From NCBI GenBank assembly GCA_014706295.1, contig JACSVZ010000001.1, forward strand, positions 83,140,237-83,204,236: a stretch of DNA of 64,000 nucleotides, read 5' to 3'. The notes beneath the pieces were generated by a model, which saw only the letters and a list, made by a program, of their open reading frames with translations, was not told the origin of the DNA and did not search any database. The position numbers and the translations under genes are program-made. Below are positions 1 to 11,330 of the stretch, piece after piece (position 1 is the first letter of the stretch; the number at the start of each line of letters is the position of its first letter). The DNA is from Lycocorax pyrrhopterus obiensis. Lineage: Eukaryota > Chordata > Aves > Passeriformes > Paradisaeidae.

Positions 1-897
1 TAATTTTCCATATGCAAGAATTCTCTGTTTTATAGGAGATGCTTCTTATGGAATAAATCTCACCATGATATTAAAAAAAACCCCAAAGCCTAAACTCTAT
101 GCAGTAATAAGATTTTAATGGAGGTTATAAAGCTTGTGTGCACTCAACAGAGAAATTACTGAAGATTGATTTGGATAAATTCTGGCATGAGTTTTGAAAC
201 AAAGAAAAAATCATTTAGTGTTTTCTTAGTAGAAACTATAGACTATACCATGCTTGGCCAAACAGGCTTCGGTTTGTTGACACAAATCGGAGTTGGAAGT
301 AAGATTGCAACAAAATATATTTTACTCAAAAAATCCCATTCTAAGTGAGAGTTTGATAAAAAGGCAAGAGATTTAAGAAACAGAGGGCATATCCATGGGG
401 AAGAATCTTTTTTCTCTTTTACAAAGTGTCTGATAGATACTTAGAGTGATGTGGAAGAGAAAGACCAGGAATGCTAAACTATCTGCATGGTCGTTTTCCA
501 TATCAGGAAGCTTACAGAAGAACTGCCAAACTCTATTTCATCCAGGTCATAGTCTGCAGAGCCAGCCAAAATATAAATTAAGCCTTCATTAAGAATCCAC
601 GGGCTTAAGAGACACATTACTCTTACTTTTCTTCTTTTTTTTGCTTAAATATGAATTTACAGTTATTGTTGAAAATGTTCTGGAAATTGTCTTCAACATT
701 TTCTTTTACCAAATATCATTTGTGATAAATGATAGTGACATAATAAAATTTCAATATTTTTCATTTATTTCTCAGAGGTTTTAGGGAAAGTGAAAATCTT
801 AGATAATTTGGAAAACTCTTAAGAAGAAATAAAGGTAGCTCTCAAAAACCTTTTCTCAGAACAAAGGGTCAGTTTCTAAGAGAAATTGTATTGAGTT
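1..897. other. Non-coding flank, nothing recognised
   Basis: AT-rich sequence with frequent stops in all frames. The only open frame of note is 60 codons and resembles no family I know. There are short poly-A and poly-T runs but no recognisable transposon until the LTR begins near base 898. It is most simply intergenic or intronic. Confidence 0.5.
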
Positions 898-1908
898 TGC
901 ATGGTCAGGTTTTGGTAGCAGGCGGGCTGCAGGAATGGCTTCTCTGAGAAGCTGCTGGAAGCTTCTTCCATGTCCAGCAGAGACAGTCCCAGGAGGCTCC
1001 AAATGGATGTGCCACTGGCCAAGCCTGGGCCAATTAGAAAAGATGATAACACCTCTATGATAACATATTTTAAGAAGAAAAAAAAGTTATTGTGCAGATG
1101 TAATTGGGGCCAGAGAAGAGTGGGACGAGAACATGTGACAGGAACAGCCCTGCAGACACCAAGGTCAGTGCAGAAGGAGGGGAGGAGGTGCTCCAGGTGC
1201 CAGAGCAGAGATTACCCTGCAGCCCCTGGTGCAGACTGTGGTGAGGCAGCTGTGCCCCTGCAGCCCGTGGAGGTCCAGGGTGATGCAGAGATCCACCTGC
1301 AGCCCCTGGAGGAGACCCATGCTGGAGCAGATGGATGCCTAAGAGGAGGCTGTGAACCTGTGGAAGGCCCACGCTGGAGCAGGTTCCTGGCAGGGACCTG
1401 CAGACCTATGGAGAGAGGAGCCCATGCTGGAGCAGGTTTCCTGGTAGGACTTGTGACCCCATGGGGGACTCACACTGGAGCAGCCTGTCCTTGAAGGACT
1501 GCACCCCATGGAATAATTGCCGGAGGCAGGGACCCATTATGGACCAGAGGAAGAACTCCTCTCCCTGAGCAGAGACATAATGTCCATAACCCCCTTTCCC
1601 CATCTCCCTATCCTGCTGAGAGGGAAGAGCTAGAGCTGGGAAGGAGGGACGGGTGGGGAGAAGGTATTTTTAAGGTCTTGTAAGGTCTTACTTCCCATTA
1701 TCCTGCTCTGATTTTGTTAGTAATTAATTCAATTAATATTCTCTGATTCGAGTCTGTTTTGCCAATGACAGTATTTGGTGAGTGGTCTCTCTCTGTCCTT
1801 AACTCATGAACCTTTCACTAAATTTTCTCTCCCCTGTCCAGCTGTGGAGGGGAGTGATGCAGAGGCTTTGGTGGGTGTCTGGCATCCAGCCAGGGTCAAC
1901 ATACTACA
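898..1908 (+). mobile_element. Solo LTR of an avian endogenous retrovirus, ~1 kb, tandem-repeat-bearing type
   Basis: The segment opens with TGCATGG followed by GGTTTTGGTAGCAGG and closes with the CATCCAGCCAGGGTCAAC...ACA end that I recognise from a common bird ERV LTR. Inside are a CCAAT box at 1030-1034, a TATA-like ATATTTTAAG near 1065, a GC-rich tandem array (about 1200-1500) and an AT-rich 3' part. No gag, pol or env frame adjoins it, so it is a solo LTR left by recombination between the two LTRs of a provirus. I could not see a convincing target-site duplication, so the exact ends are uncertain by several bases. The 174-codon and 100-codon open frames here are by-products of the GC-rich repeats. 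A related copy lies inverted at about 9.53-10.47 kb. The family assignment is from memory of avian repeats; the LTR call itself is firm. Confidence 0.85.
1315..1500 (+). repeat. Internal ~50-bp tandem array of the LTR
   Basis: The decamer GCTGGAGCAG or a one-base variant recurs at 1321, 1373, 1426 and 1474, giving spacings of 52, 53 and 48 bp. Between the decamers run related phrases such as CCTGGCAGGGACCTG and CCTGGTAGGACTTGTG. This is a degenerate minisatellite inside the LTR. The inverted copy at 9.9-10.15 kb carries more units, so unit number varies between copies. Confidence 0.8.
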
Positions 1909-2488
1909 ATGCAACTGGATAATTTCCTGTGTATAAAAAAAATCTTGCCACTCACAGCATTAGAATCAAAAGTATTATTAAAAAACATCTTTTCTCCTTC
2001 CATACAGTGAACCCCTATTTTCAGTTCGTTATTTGTGTAAATAACTCTGGCCTACTTTTACCAAGACACTTTGGAAAGTATTTCCTCAGTTCCTTAAAAC
2101 AACCCCTGGAAAAGAAACCAGTCTCTTGGCATCCAGGAACCTAAAATTTCTTCTGGACAGGAAATTGTTTTCTTCATTTTATAATGTTCAAGATCTTTTC
2201 AGGAAAAATGTGAATGTGCTTATGTGTGTCTTACTGGTATTGAAATATTTTTTGGCACAAGGAGTCAAACCCATTCCCACACCCCACTCACTTCTTTGAA
2301 TCTGCATAGCTTGTTCCAGCTCTGTAGACCATGACGGTGTCTTCGGGTTATTTGTGGGGATATATCCAGCCACACAGATTTTCAACCATATGCTGAGTAG
2401 ATGGGCCAATTCAATCATGTTTGCATGGTGCTAAAGTGAATCTACAACATCTCTTAATGCGAGTTGCATCTCCCTTTGTCTTACATCC

Positions 2489-2528
2489 CACACAGACACA
2501 CCCCCACACACCCCCACACACACACCCC
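2489..2528. repeat. CA/C-rich microsatellite
   Basis: Alternating CACA and CCCC blocks (CACACCCCC-like units repeated about three times). Interrupted simple repeat with no sign of function. Confidence 0.85.
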
Positions 2529-5500
2529 AGCATGGTCTGCTTGCTCTGCTGATCAGCCAGCACTCCTGACATCTAAATAAATCCTTGTGACATGCTGTAT
2601 CGAGCCTCTGCCCTTGCCAGACAGGGATTAACATGTAGGAAGCAAAAAAAGGATACGTATGCATCTCACATGCAAACACGGTCTTGTTTCACATGCCGTG
2701 AGCACAGAGCAGAAGAAAGGAATATCAGGTGTAAAACACCATGCATTCAGCTCAGGGAGGATGTATTGCTGTACTGATGGGTACAAAAAACTGCAAGACA
2801 AAAAGGATTTAGAACCAATCCCAGGCTCATGTGGAACACAACTCCACCAGCCCTCAACAATGCATAACATACATGTAATATAACATGTCTGTAAACTGTT
2901 TCTCAAATTGCATTTTCAATCCTGGAGTCAGTTTTTAGGAATCAGCTGGTAACCCCACTGCAGTACTCTCATGTCTCTCTAAGAGTGAATGCACCTTAAA
3001 ATCTAAATGGCACAGGTTATGACATTCAAGTTATAAATGAGTGATAAGTAGGAAACTAAAGTTAGTTCTTGACTTATAATAGTGATGCAGTTGGGTCTCA
3101 GGGCTGTGCAGGGATGCACACCCATGCACTAAAGTCATAAATTCCCTGGTTGGTCTGGGAACTGGTCATCTAAAGGGATGAACCCGTGGAAAGTTTTGAG
3201 ACAAAGAACCTGATGCTTTCTGACTGACTGAACTGTCACAACTGAGTGCTGTTACAGGTGGCAATTTCAGACACTGCCAGAGATTCCCTGGGCAGCTCCT
3301 GCTGTGTCCAGCCCACACTGTACACTTGAAGGAGGTGTTATTCTGGGTTGGCAGCCTGTCAGGAGAGATCCTGCTTCTGGAGAGATCATGTTTGACACAG
3401 ATAAGACATCTCTAAAGAGCCAGTACTAACTGTCCTTGTACAAATGGTGTGTTGGCTCTGTCTGGGATGATGTTAACTTTCATATAGGAGAGTATTTGGT
3501 ATGTGGTTAAGCTATTAAATACATACAAAATTAAGATATTAAGTGCATACATCTTGAATCTAGCTGGAGATGTCACTATGAGGATCTGTGCAAGAGAATC
3601 CCTTTGCCAACTGGTCAGCTACCAACTGTCCTGAAGCTTCAGGAGATTTGATCGCTCATGCCGGTGTTACCTAAGCCAAGATCTGAATAAGTGATGATTT
3701 TCTCTCTAACAAACACTCTGCCATGATTTTCTCTGAAACAAAACTCAATTTGCATCAAAATCCCTGCTACTCACAGAAGATCCTTCCCTCTGTGTTTTAT
3801 ACTAGATCTCACTGTCCTGCCTTTCAAAATTAATAATTAGTGGTGTGTCTTCTTCTGCAGCGATTAAAGCCAGACTATCCAGAACTATCAAATAGAAGGG
3901 GAGGAGAGGCTCAGAAGCTGGGGCTACAATGATACACCAAAACCAGTGACAGAAGAAATGTGTGAGAGGGGAAAAAGGCGATTCTGGTGAGGAAGGTCTG
4001 TGATCAAACCAGGATGACAAGTCAACAGGTCCAATCAGAGTCAGAATCAAGGAGCCAACTGCAAAACACCTCAAACAGAGACTGATAAGGAAGATTGAGT
4101 TTAAAAGTGCTCCCAGAAGAAGTGCGACATCCTTCACTGAGGTTCCTCACTGCTCGTAAATGCAAGGGCTAACAACCCACTACCAAACCTGGCCACAAGC
4201 CACACAGCCAAACCCCAAAAAAGGAGCATGCCCTCAGGGCCCCCAAAACAACAGTAAATCCCAAAAGGCAGAAAAAAGAGCTTCTAGCCAAGGTGCCTGG
4301 AAACTCCACCTTATATCATTAATATTTCCTGATTAATAAGCATTTTATCTTGTTTTGTTCCTTATCTGCTTTCAAGCCATTACCAAAGGCAAAATAAATA
4401 ATGATATTAATTACTCTCTGTTGCACAATCCTTTACCAAGAATAACTCTTGCCACCTCTTATATCCAGTAATTTATTATAAAATCTCTCAGCGACCACAA
4501 TATTCTGTTTCATTCAGCTGCTTGGAGGTTTGCTGTAAAGATGGAAAATAATAGATGTCCTGCCATTTGAGACAATTCACTACAGAGAGACAAGCCTATA
4601 TTACCACTCCCCCTTGAAGCAGTAAAAAAAAATCCATTTCAGATTTCAATATTGCTAATTCTGTCAAGGATTTTTCCTTTGTCATGCTTGTGCAACTTCT
4701 ACAAAAGATAATAACAATTTTTTATATCATTCGAGGCAGGCTCTTCTTCCCAAATCCTGTAACTTAAACTACTTTATTCCCTAACTGACCACCAGTGGTA
4801 GAGATCCTGAAATATAAAAATTGCTACCAGTTTATCTTGACTCAATGTCCAGGCAGATTTTTTTCTCACTTTTATCTCAAGATAAAAAAATAAAGTTCTG
4901 AAGAAAATCCAACAAGTGTTAGGACATACATCATGTTAACACACTGAAAATACCTCAAGTATTTAATCCATAATAATTTGATACATAATAATTGCACATT
5001 GCTGTCATGACAGGGGTCAAAAAATAGAAATTGCTTCATATGTTTCTAGATCTGTGACTGTTTAACTGATACTTGAAATACTTGATTTTTAAAAAGTAGA
5101 GTTTAGTGTGAAAAACTTTTATGTGCTGATTGTAAAAGCATTACACTAGACATATGTGTGAAAAAAAAATTATTGCAGATTTATGGACTATTATAGCCTA
5201 TAATAAATACATAACCCTGCAAGTTAATTTCTTATGTGTTTAAGAGATATAAAAAGACAATGAGTAGAGGCAATGTGCAGTGTTGGGCTTTTGTCTCTGC
5301 ATGCAAATAGTAGCATTGAACTAGACTGGCAGGAGCCCAGGTGATCAGTGCTTTTCCTCAACCAGCCCTGCTCCGTCATCCCTTGGGCTTTGGCCACTGT
5401 GCTCCCTGCACTGATGGCTGGTGCCACTGCCGTACCCAGGGGACACGGAGAGCTACTTTATCTCATCCTCTGAAGGGTCACCAGCTGCTGGATGGCAGGA

Positions 5501-5673
5501 AAGTGGGGTATTTATTGAGTTTTGAGGTATTTCTTGAGCCTTCTTCACACATCTGTTCCCTACCCTACACAGGGCACCAATAAGTGAACAATTTCAGGAA
5601 TTATGTCCAAAAGCCAGTGCTGCTAGAGAGGATGATAATAAAAAAGCAGCACTCAAAAGATTGAAACATTCCC

Positions 5674-5702
5674 TGTCTCTCTCTTTCTCTCTCTCTCTCT
5701 CT
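5674..5702. repeat. (CT)n microsatellite
   Basis: A run of CT dinucleotides interrupted once by TTT. This is a simple polypyrimidine tract. Confidence 0.9.
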
Positions 5703-6239
5703 GAAGTTATGCAATAAATACCATCCTGTGGCCAAGCATTAAACCTGAAGAAGTGCTGGGGTTAAAATGCACTTAGTTACACCAGGTCATTCATGCCCCA
5801 CTCTCCAACTAGGCTGCTGTTTGTTGAGGTGGAACAAATATTAGGAATATTTGTCTAAATGTCTTTGACTTTTCATCAAAATCTATGTCTAGTGAAGGCA
5901 GAAGTCCTCCTGTGTGGGGGCAGCTGAAGAGGATCATACATCTTCAGAGGTGAGGAAAGCCTATGTTTGAGCAGCAACACCATCCTTATGCACTCCCAAA
6001 AATTGAAATTCTCTGTCCAGCTGGGCTTGCTTGCTTCTTATGTATGTTCACTGCATCTGTGGACAATCAACTTCTTGTCTGCAAATATACCCCAGACTTT
6101 TGAAACATTTTTAATAACTTATTCAGAGCAATGCTGAGAAGTCAATAGGCTCCCCTGATGCATTTCAACTCTGTCAAACCAACATTGTAACTTGCTCAGC
6201 ACGAGGAGCAGAGCATTGAATTAAAATGGTGAGTTGGAA

Positions 6240-6329
6240 GTAAAATAAGGAGAAAAAAAAGTAAAGCAGAGAAAAAAAGAGAAAGAAAAAGCAAAAGGAG
6301 AAACAAAAGTAAAATTAAGAGAAAAAAAT
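6240..6329. repeat. Purine-rich A/G tract
   Basis: About 90 bases made almost only of A and G on the plus strand (GAGAAAAAAAG, GAAAGAAAAAG and similar). Low-complexity sequence. Confidence 0.75.
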
Positions 6330-6812
6330 GTTGTCAAGAGGAGCGAGAGTATTTGCTACGCTGTTGCTTCTGTTACATTATCTGCTGGTTTAAATTCTAT
6401 TTTAATTGAATGCAATTTTAATTCAACATGGAGGAACACAGAAGGAGGCTGTGTAGCTCTAGTTCTCATGGTCTCAATTGTTACCTAATTTGAATCTTTC
6501 CCTGGAAAGAAAGAGGTCCTCTTCCTTTTGGCTATATGGGCAAACTTTTTGCTTGCCGATAAGAGATGGACGCAGATCAGAAAGCATATAATAACATTGC
6601 AGAGTGCCTCACTGCTGTCCATAAGAAATACTCTGGTAAAGCAGTTCAGGAATCGCAAACTGGGCTACAAAACTGTAAGGTCAGCTAAGAGTTCATGAGA
6701 GATAGACCTGAGAGATTTCATATTTTTCTATGAGGTGAAAATGTTTAGGTTTGAATTCCTGCAAGGGGAAGGTGATCCTTCTTTTCTACTCAGCACTTAT
6801 GTGGTATATCTA

Positions 6813-7296
6813 GAGCTCTGTGTCCAATGCTGGACTTCCCAGTACCAGAGAGACTCAGGCACACTGGAGCAGCAAAGGACCAGGAAGAGGATTCAGATAT
6901 TGCAGCATCTGCCATGCAATGAAAGAATGAAAGAGCTGGGACTGTTCAGCCTGAAGAAGAGATGGGTTAAGGGGGATCTTATTGATTGTGTAGAAATACC
7001 GGGTGGGGTGTGTAGAGAGGATGGAGCTGAACTCTTCTAAGTGGTACCCTGTGACAGGACAAGGGCAAATCGGCAACCTTAAAATACAGAATATCCTATT
7101 TAAGCTTAAAACCTCTCTCTTTTTCCTGTGAGGATGGTCATGCAATGGAAGAGATTGCCCTGAGAGATTGTGAAGTTTCTATCCTTGGAGATATTCATAA
7201 CCTGACAAGTTACAGCCCTGAGCTACGTACTCCACAGGACACTGGCTTTGCATGCAAGGGTTAGACTTCCTACCTCAATCCCATTCTGTGATTCCA
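6813..7296 (+). mobile_element. CR1 LINE 3' fragment
   Basis: Starts with CTGTGTCCAATGCTGGACTT, a diverged form of the CR1 reverse-transcriptase end (usually CTGTGTCCAGTTTTGGGC). It continues through the CR1 3' phrases AGCAGCAAAGGACCAG, CTGTTCAGCCTGAAGAAGAG, CTTATTGATTGTGTAGA and GAGATTGTGAAGTTTCTATC, and ends with the tail-like ATTCTGTGATTCCA. It is strongly 5'-truncated, as nearly all CR1 copies are, and too diverged to encode a working enzyme. The 101-codon open frame across 6735-7040 overlaps it and is not a separate gene. Confidence 0.85.
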
Positions 7297-9530
7297 TTAC
7301 CAAACCAAATGAAAAGAGAAAATCAAAATTATGTAGAAATAACAAGGTTACAGCCATAAAAATCTCACAATAAAAATGTGAAATAGGAATGCTGATATTA
7401 TTGATCCAACCTGGCTGGAACTGCATTAGCTCTGAGACTGACACAAGTAATTTTTGAGCACAAATTGCCTTTAAATGTACAAGTTTTTATGTAAATAAAT
7501 ATTTCTTACAAAATCTGGGGATAATATTCAGACAACAAGGAGCTTACAGCAGCATCAGAAACAATCTGGATGAGCCCATAGTGTATTCAATGGGAGTTTT
7601 GACTGACAATATCCATATTGAAAGTTTAATAGAGGACTTGAGATTCTGAGGTCTTTTCTAGTAGGAATCACTCAGAACTAAAGAACTGGAAAGAATCTCT
7701 TCTTGCTGGAGGGTTTCATGTATATACTTGGAAGGTAAATTTAATCTGAATTACACTGTTACATTATTGCCTTTTTTCTTTCCATGTTCTCTTCAGCCAA
7801 AATTACTAAATTTTTTTCTTTTGATTCTGAAGGCAAACTGCTATTCAATCACTAAGTTAAAGGATCATTTCTGAAGAGTTAGATAAAGGCTGTTTGGCTG
7901 TCTTCACTTGTTTTAAATCCGAATGTTCTTAAAGCGGAAGAAGTATTAAATTTTCATTTAAAAACAGCTTAAGCAATGTAGGAGCTGTAGGGCTGCAGTA
8001 TTGTACAAACCACACAGCAGCACATGCTATGTAAGAAATCCTATATAAGATCCCCCTTCCATCTGCAGTGCAAAACAAATCTTACAGAACCATGGTGAAG
8101 TGGTGCCGTTTTTAAGGACTAATCACTGAGCTGCTACATTGCAGAGCCAAGACCACAGAGGTTAACCCAGTGTATGTACAAGGTAAACATAACAGTCTGA
8201 TTCTCACTCCACTTACACCAGCTTTAAGCAAGAACAAATTGGTAGTTATTCCTCAGTTGGTCTGGTGAAGTCTTCCTATCTTCGCTGTCCCACTACACAC
8301 AGCACCAGAGAGTAAAGGTGGGAGAGCAAGAGACAGCTCTTGGTTCAGCTTCCTCTGATTTTGTTCCTCTGTAAACCCAGCCCTCTCTTTCCACAAGGCT
8401 GCTTAGGAAGGGCTAGTTAGGTTATTTCATTGCAAGGTGGGATGTTGCATATGGCACGTGCCTTCGTGCCAAAACCGCAAATGCTTTCTCTACTTCTGCA
8501 GACTGAACTGCAGAAACAAGCAGAAAATACCAGACCACACTTGTGAATGTAAATACAGATGTCACCAGGCATCTAAATAATCCCACTGTGCCATCAGCTT
8601 TGAAATCTGTTTATCAACACTGTGCCTTAAGTTTTTCTCAAATGCCTTATTAGCATACATACAGCCAGGGTGGCAAATCAACCTCAACACAAAAACAGTT
8701 GCTCCCCAGAGGACAATAGAAATTAAAATAAGCTACCCATGTTTTTAACCACAGTATCACATTGAGGAAATTTTTTTGAGGAAGCCAACATCATTTTGAT
8801 TAAAGTGTCTCATCAGATATTTCACCTTCAGTGGTTTTTTCAATGACATTTTAGGACAGGTGTTACTGATTCATTCTAGCTACTTCGTTGAAATAAGGTC
8901 TTTCTAGCTGCATTTTTCTTACCAGCTACATTGTGCAAGTTCATTAAGCATATTGCTGTCTCTTAATAGATAATATTATCTGAATTTTACTGGAAAAAAT
9001 GAAATTTAGCAGAATTTTGAAAACAGTATAAGACATTAGAATCTGAAATTTTCCCTGGTCTTTGGTATTTTTTGCAATTAGTCAACAAACTGTATAATTA
9101 CCTCATGACCTGCACTCGTTATCCATGATTCCATTAATAATGTTTCTTCTATTTTCAGAATTCATTTGGAAGCATCAGGGAAACAAACCAGATTTTCATG
9201 TTTATGTTCTTTAAAGGCACAAGAAAGTAAAATCCATTCAGAAAAAAGAACGTCCCTGGATTCTTAACCAAAACTTAAAGAGATTTTAGCCAGATCCAGG
9301 AATATTAAAAGAAAGTAATCTGTGCTCCCAATAGTGAAAATCAGTCTCAATGTGAAGTATAGAAAGGTATAGAAAGAGTTACATGAAAGACTGTTTGAAA
9401 TTAGTCCTTTGTGCAGAAGTGAGTAAAAATGAGTGTGGGTGGATGAAATTAGATGAAGAAGGAAATCACTGGGGTCAGAAACCAGGAAGGAAACAAAGTA
9501 GGAGAGAGAGGCATCAGTCAGCTTCAGCAA
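7297..9530. other. Non-coding stretch, no element recognised
   Basis: AT-rich single-copy-looking sequence with no open frame above about 75 codons that stands apart from chance. A block around 8560-8690 has long AT-rich words with TTATTAGCATA and TTTATCAACA and could be a conserved non-coding element, but conservation cannot be judged from one sequence. The 3' end of the stretch adjoins the inverted LTR. Confidence 0.4.
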
Positions 9531-10474
9531 TTTTGGTGGGCAGACCCTGTCTGGACACCAGGTGCCCACCAAAGGCACTTCTATCACTCCCTTCCTCAAC
9601 TGGACAGGGGAGAGAAAATACAAAGAAAGGCTCATGGGTCAACATAAGGACAGGGAGAGATCACTCATCAATTGCTTTTATAGGAAAACCAGAATTGACT
9701 CCCCATTTTCCCTACTTTCTATTTTCTCGAATTACTCCCCCTCCTTGGCACAGGGGAACAAGGAAGGGGGGCTGCAGTCAGTACATCACACAATGTCTCT
9801 GCTGCTCCTTTCTCCTCAGTGGAAAGACTCCTCACACTCCCCCCTGCTGCAGAGTTGGGTCCCTCCCACGGGAGACAGTCCTCCACCAATTTCTCCGACG
9901 TGAGTCCTTCCCACAGGCTGCAATTCCTCACAAACTGTTCCAGTGTGGATCCCTTCCACGGGGTGCAGTCCTTCAGGAACAGGCTGCTCCAGTGTGGGTC
10001 CCCCACAGGTTCAAAAGTCTTGCCAGCAAATCTGCTCCAATGTGGCTCCTCTCTCCATGGGGCAACAAGTCTTGCCAAGCACCTGCTCCAGTGCTGGCTT
10101 CCCATAGGGTCACAGCCCCCTTTGGGCATCCACCCACTCCAGCATGGGATCCTCTGTGGGCTGCAGGGGCATAGGTGCCATGCCATGGTCTGCACTACGG
10201 GCTGCAGGGGAATCTCTGCTCTGGCACCTGGAGTAGTTGCACTCCATCCTTCTGCACTGACCGTGGGGTCTGCAGGGCTGTTCCTCTCATATGTTCTAAC
10301 TACCTTTCCCCTTTCTGCACTACTGCCATTGCTGATGGGCTCAGCCTTGGCCAGCAGCAGTTCTGTCTTGGAGCCATCTGGCATTGGCTCCATCGGATAT
10401 GGGGGAGGCTTTTAGCAGTTTCTCACAAACATCACCTCTGTAGCTCCCCCTCTACCAAAATCTTGCCACACAAA
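9531..10474 (-). mobile_element. Solo LTR, inverted and internally deleted copy of the ~1 kb LTR type
   Basis: On the minus strand this copy starts with TGTGTGGCAAGATTTTGG near 10472 and ends with the CTTTGGTGGGCACCTGG block and the CAGGGTCTGCCCACC terminus near 9531. It therefore aligns end to end with the copy at 898-1908. Compared with that copy it lacks about 50 bp holding the TATA-like ATATTTTAAG stretch, and about 100 bp of AT-rich sequence near its 3' end. It retains more tandem units: CTGCTCCAGTGTGG-type words at about 9935, 9984, 10032, 10083 and 10135. The open frames of 263, 224 and 198 codons that cross it come from the GC-rich repeat array and show no protein family. No clear target-site duplication was seen. 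Confidence 0.85.
9930..10150 (-). repeat. Internal ~50-bp tandem array of the inverted LTR
   Basis: CTGYTCCARTGTGG-type words recur about every 48-52 bp on the plus strand, which is the reverse complement of the GCTGGAGCAG array in the other copy. At least five units are visible, against four in the copy near 1.4 kb. Confidence 0.75.
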
Positions 10475-11031
10475 TCCAGTCCAGCAGCGCAAGCAGATAG
10501 GAGTGAGCAGTGAGGAAGTCAGAGACATCATTCACATTGAGGTGTAGTAGAAGGAAAGAGACAACACCTGGATCCAGAAGTGGGAAAGGTAATAAAAAAG
10601 TTTGCAAAAGATGAAAAAAAGATAGTTCATCTAAGCGGAGGTAGAAGCAAAGGTCAGATGAAAATTCATCATTCTCTCAAAAGCACAGTACTGTAGCTGA
10701 CATCAAAATCTACAGGATTCTGTTTTCTGAGGCAGAACTAGAAGATTATCATTTGGCTACTGGGAAGAACGTTATATGCTATCCTCCATCCTACTCTTTT
10801 ACAACATATGCCAAGCGAAATTAAAGCTATTTGGAAATTAACAATGAGTTCCGTGGGGGAAAGAGGCAATCAATGTGTAGTGTGCCTAACTGGCTGTAAA
10901 ATTATACATGACAACTAACATGGAGAGTGACAGTCACAGCAGAAAATATATCAGAAAAAGTCACTTGCGAGTTTGAACAGGTCCAGGAACATGCCAGATA
11001 CACAGCTTGGCATACTGTTTGTAGTGTGAGT
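10475..11031. other. Non-coding spacer
   Basis: Single-copy-looking AT-rich sequence between the inverted LTR and a minus-strand CR1. No gene, hairpin or repeat of note was seen. Confidence 0.45.
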
Positions 11032-11330
11032 ATCATGGAATCATGGAATTGCAGAGTGGTTTGGGTAGGAAGGGACCTTTAAAGGTCATCCAGCTCCAAT
11101 CCCCCTACCATGGGCAGGGACACCTTCCACTAGTCCAGGTTGTTCCAAGTCCCATCCAACCTGGCCTTGAACACTTCCAGGAAAGGAGCATCCACCACTT
11201 CTCTGGGCAACTTGTGCCTCACTGCCCCTGAGTAAAGACTGTAATCTATATCTCTGCTCTTTTACTTTAAAACCATTCAGCTTTTTTCTATTGCTACATG
11301 CCCTTGTAAAAAGCCCTTCTTCATATTTCT
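11032..11330 (-). mobile_element. CR1 LINE 3' end
   Basis: Read on the plus strand it opens with ATCATGGAATCATGGAATTG, the reverse complement of the CR1 octamer tail. Next come the hallmark phrases GGAAGGGACCTTTAAAGG, CCATGGGCAGGGACACCTTC, CTAGTCCAGGTTG and CATCCAACCTGGCCTTGAAC, then CTTCTCTGGGCAAC. This is the textbook CR1 3' end on the minus strand and the best-preserved CR1 in the window. It is 5'-truncated and carries no enzyme. Confidence 0.95.

Larger units (their letters stand above)
1909..6812. other. Long non-coding stretch with simple repeats
   Basis: No gene or clear transposon seen. The largest open frame (111 codons, minus strand, 3802-4137) is leucine- and serine-rich without motifs. 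The stretch holds a CA/C-rich simple repeat near 2.5 kb, a CT repeat near 5.7 kb and a purine-rich A/G block near 6.25 kb, all listed separately. The rest is ordinary AT-rich sequence. Confidence 0.45.

Noticed and set aside
970..1494. A 174-codon plus-strand frame and a 100-codon minus-strand frame
   Set aside because: Both lie within the 1-kb LTR and arise from its stop-poor tandem array.
3802..4137. 111-codon leucine-rich minus-strand frame that looks membrane-like
   Set aside because: The hydrophobicity comes from a purine-rich plus strand read in reverse. No family and no exon signals.
6735..7040. 101-codon frame
   Set aside because: Mostly translated CR1 3' sequence, beyond the conserved enzyme domains and too diverged.
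9383..10415. Open frames of 263, 224, 198 and 113 codons
   Set aside because: They overlap the inverted LTR and follow its GC-rich tandem repeats on both strands. The translations are repetitive and match no family.
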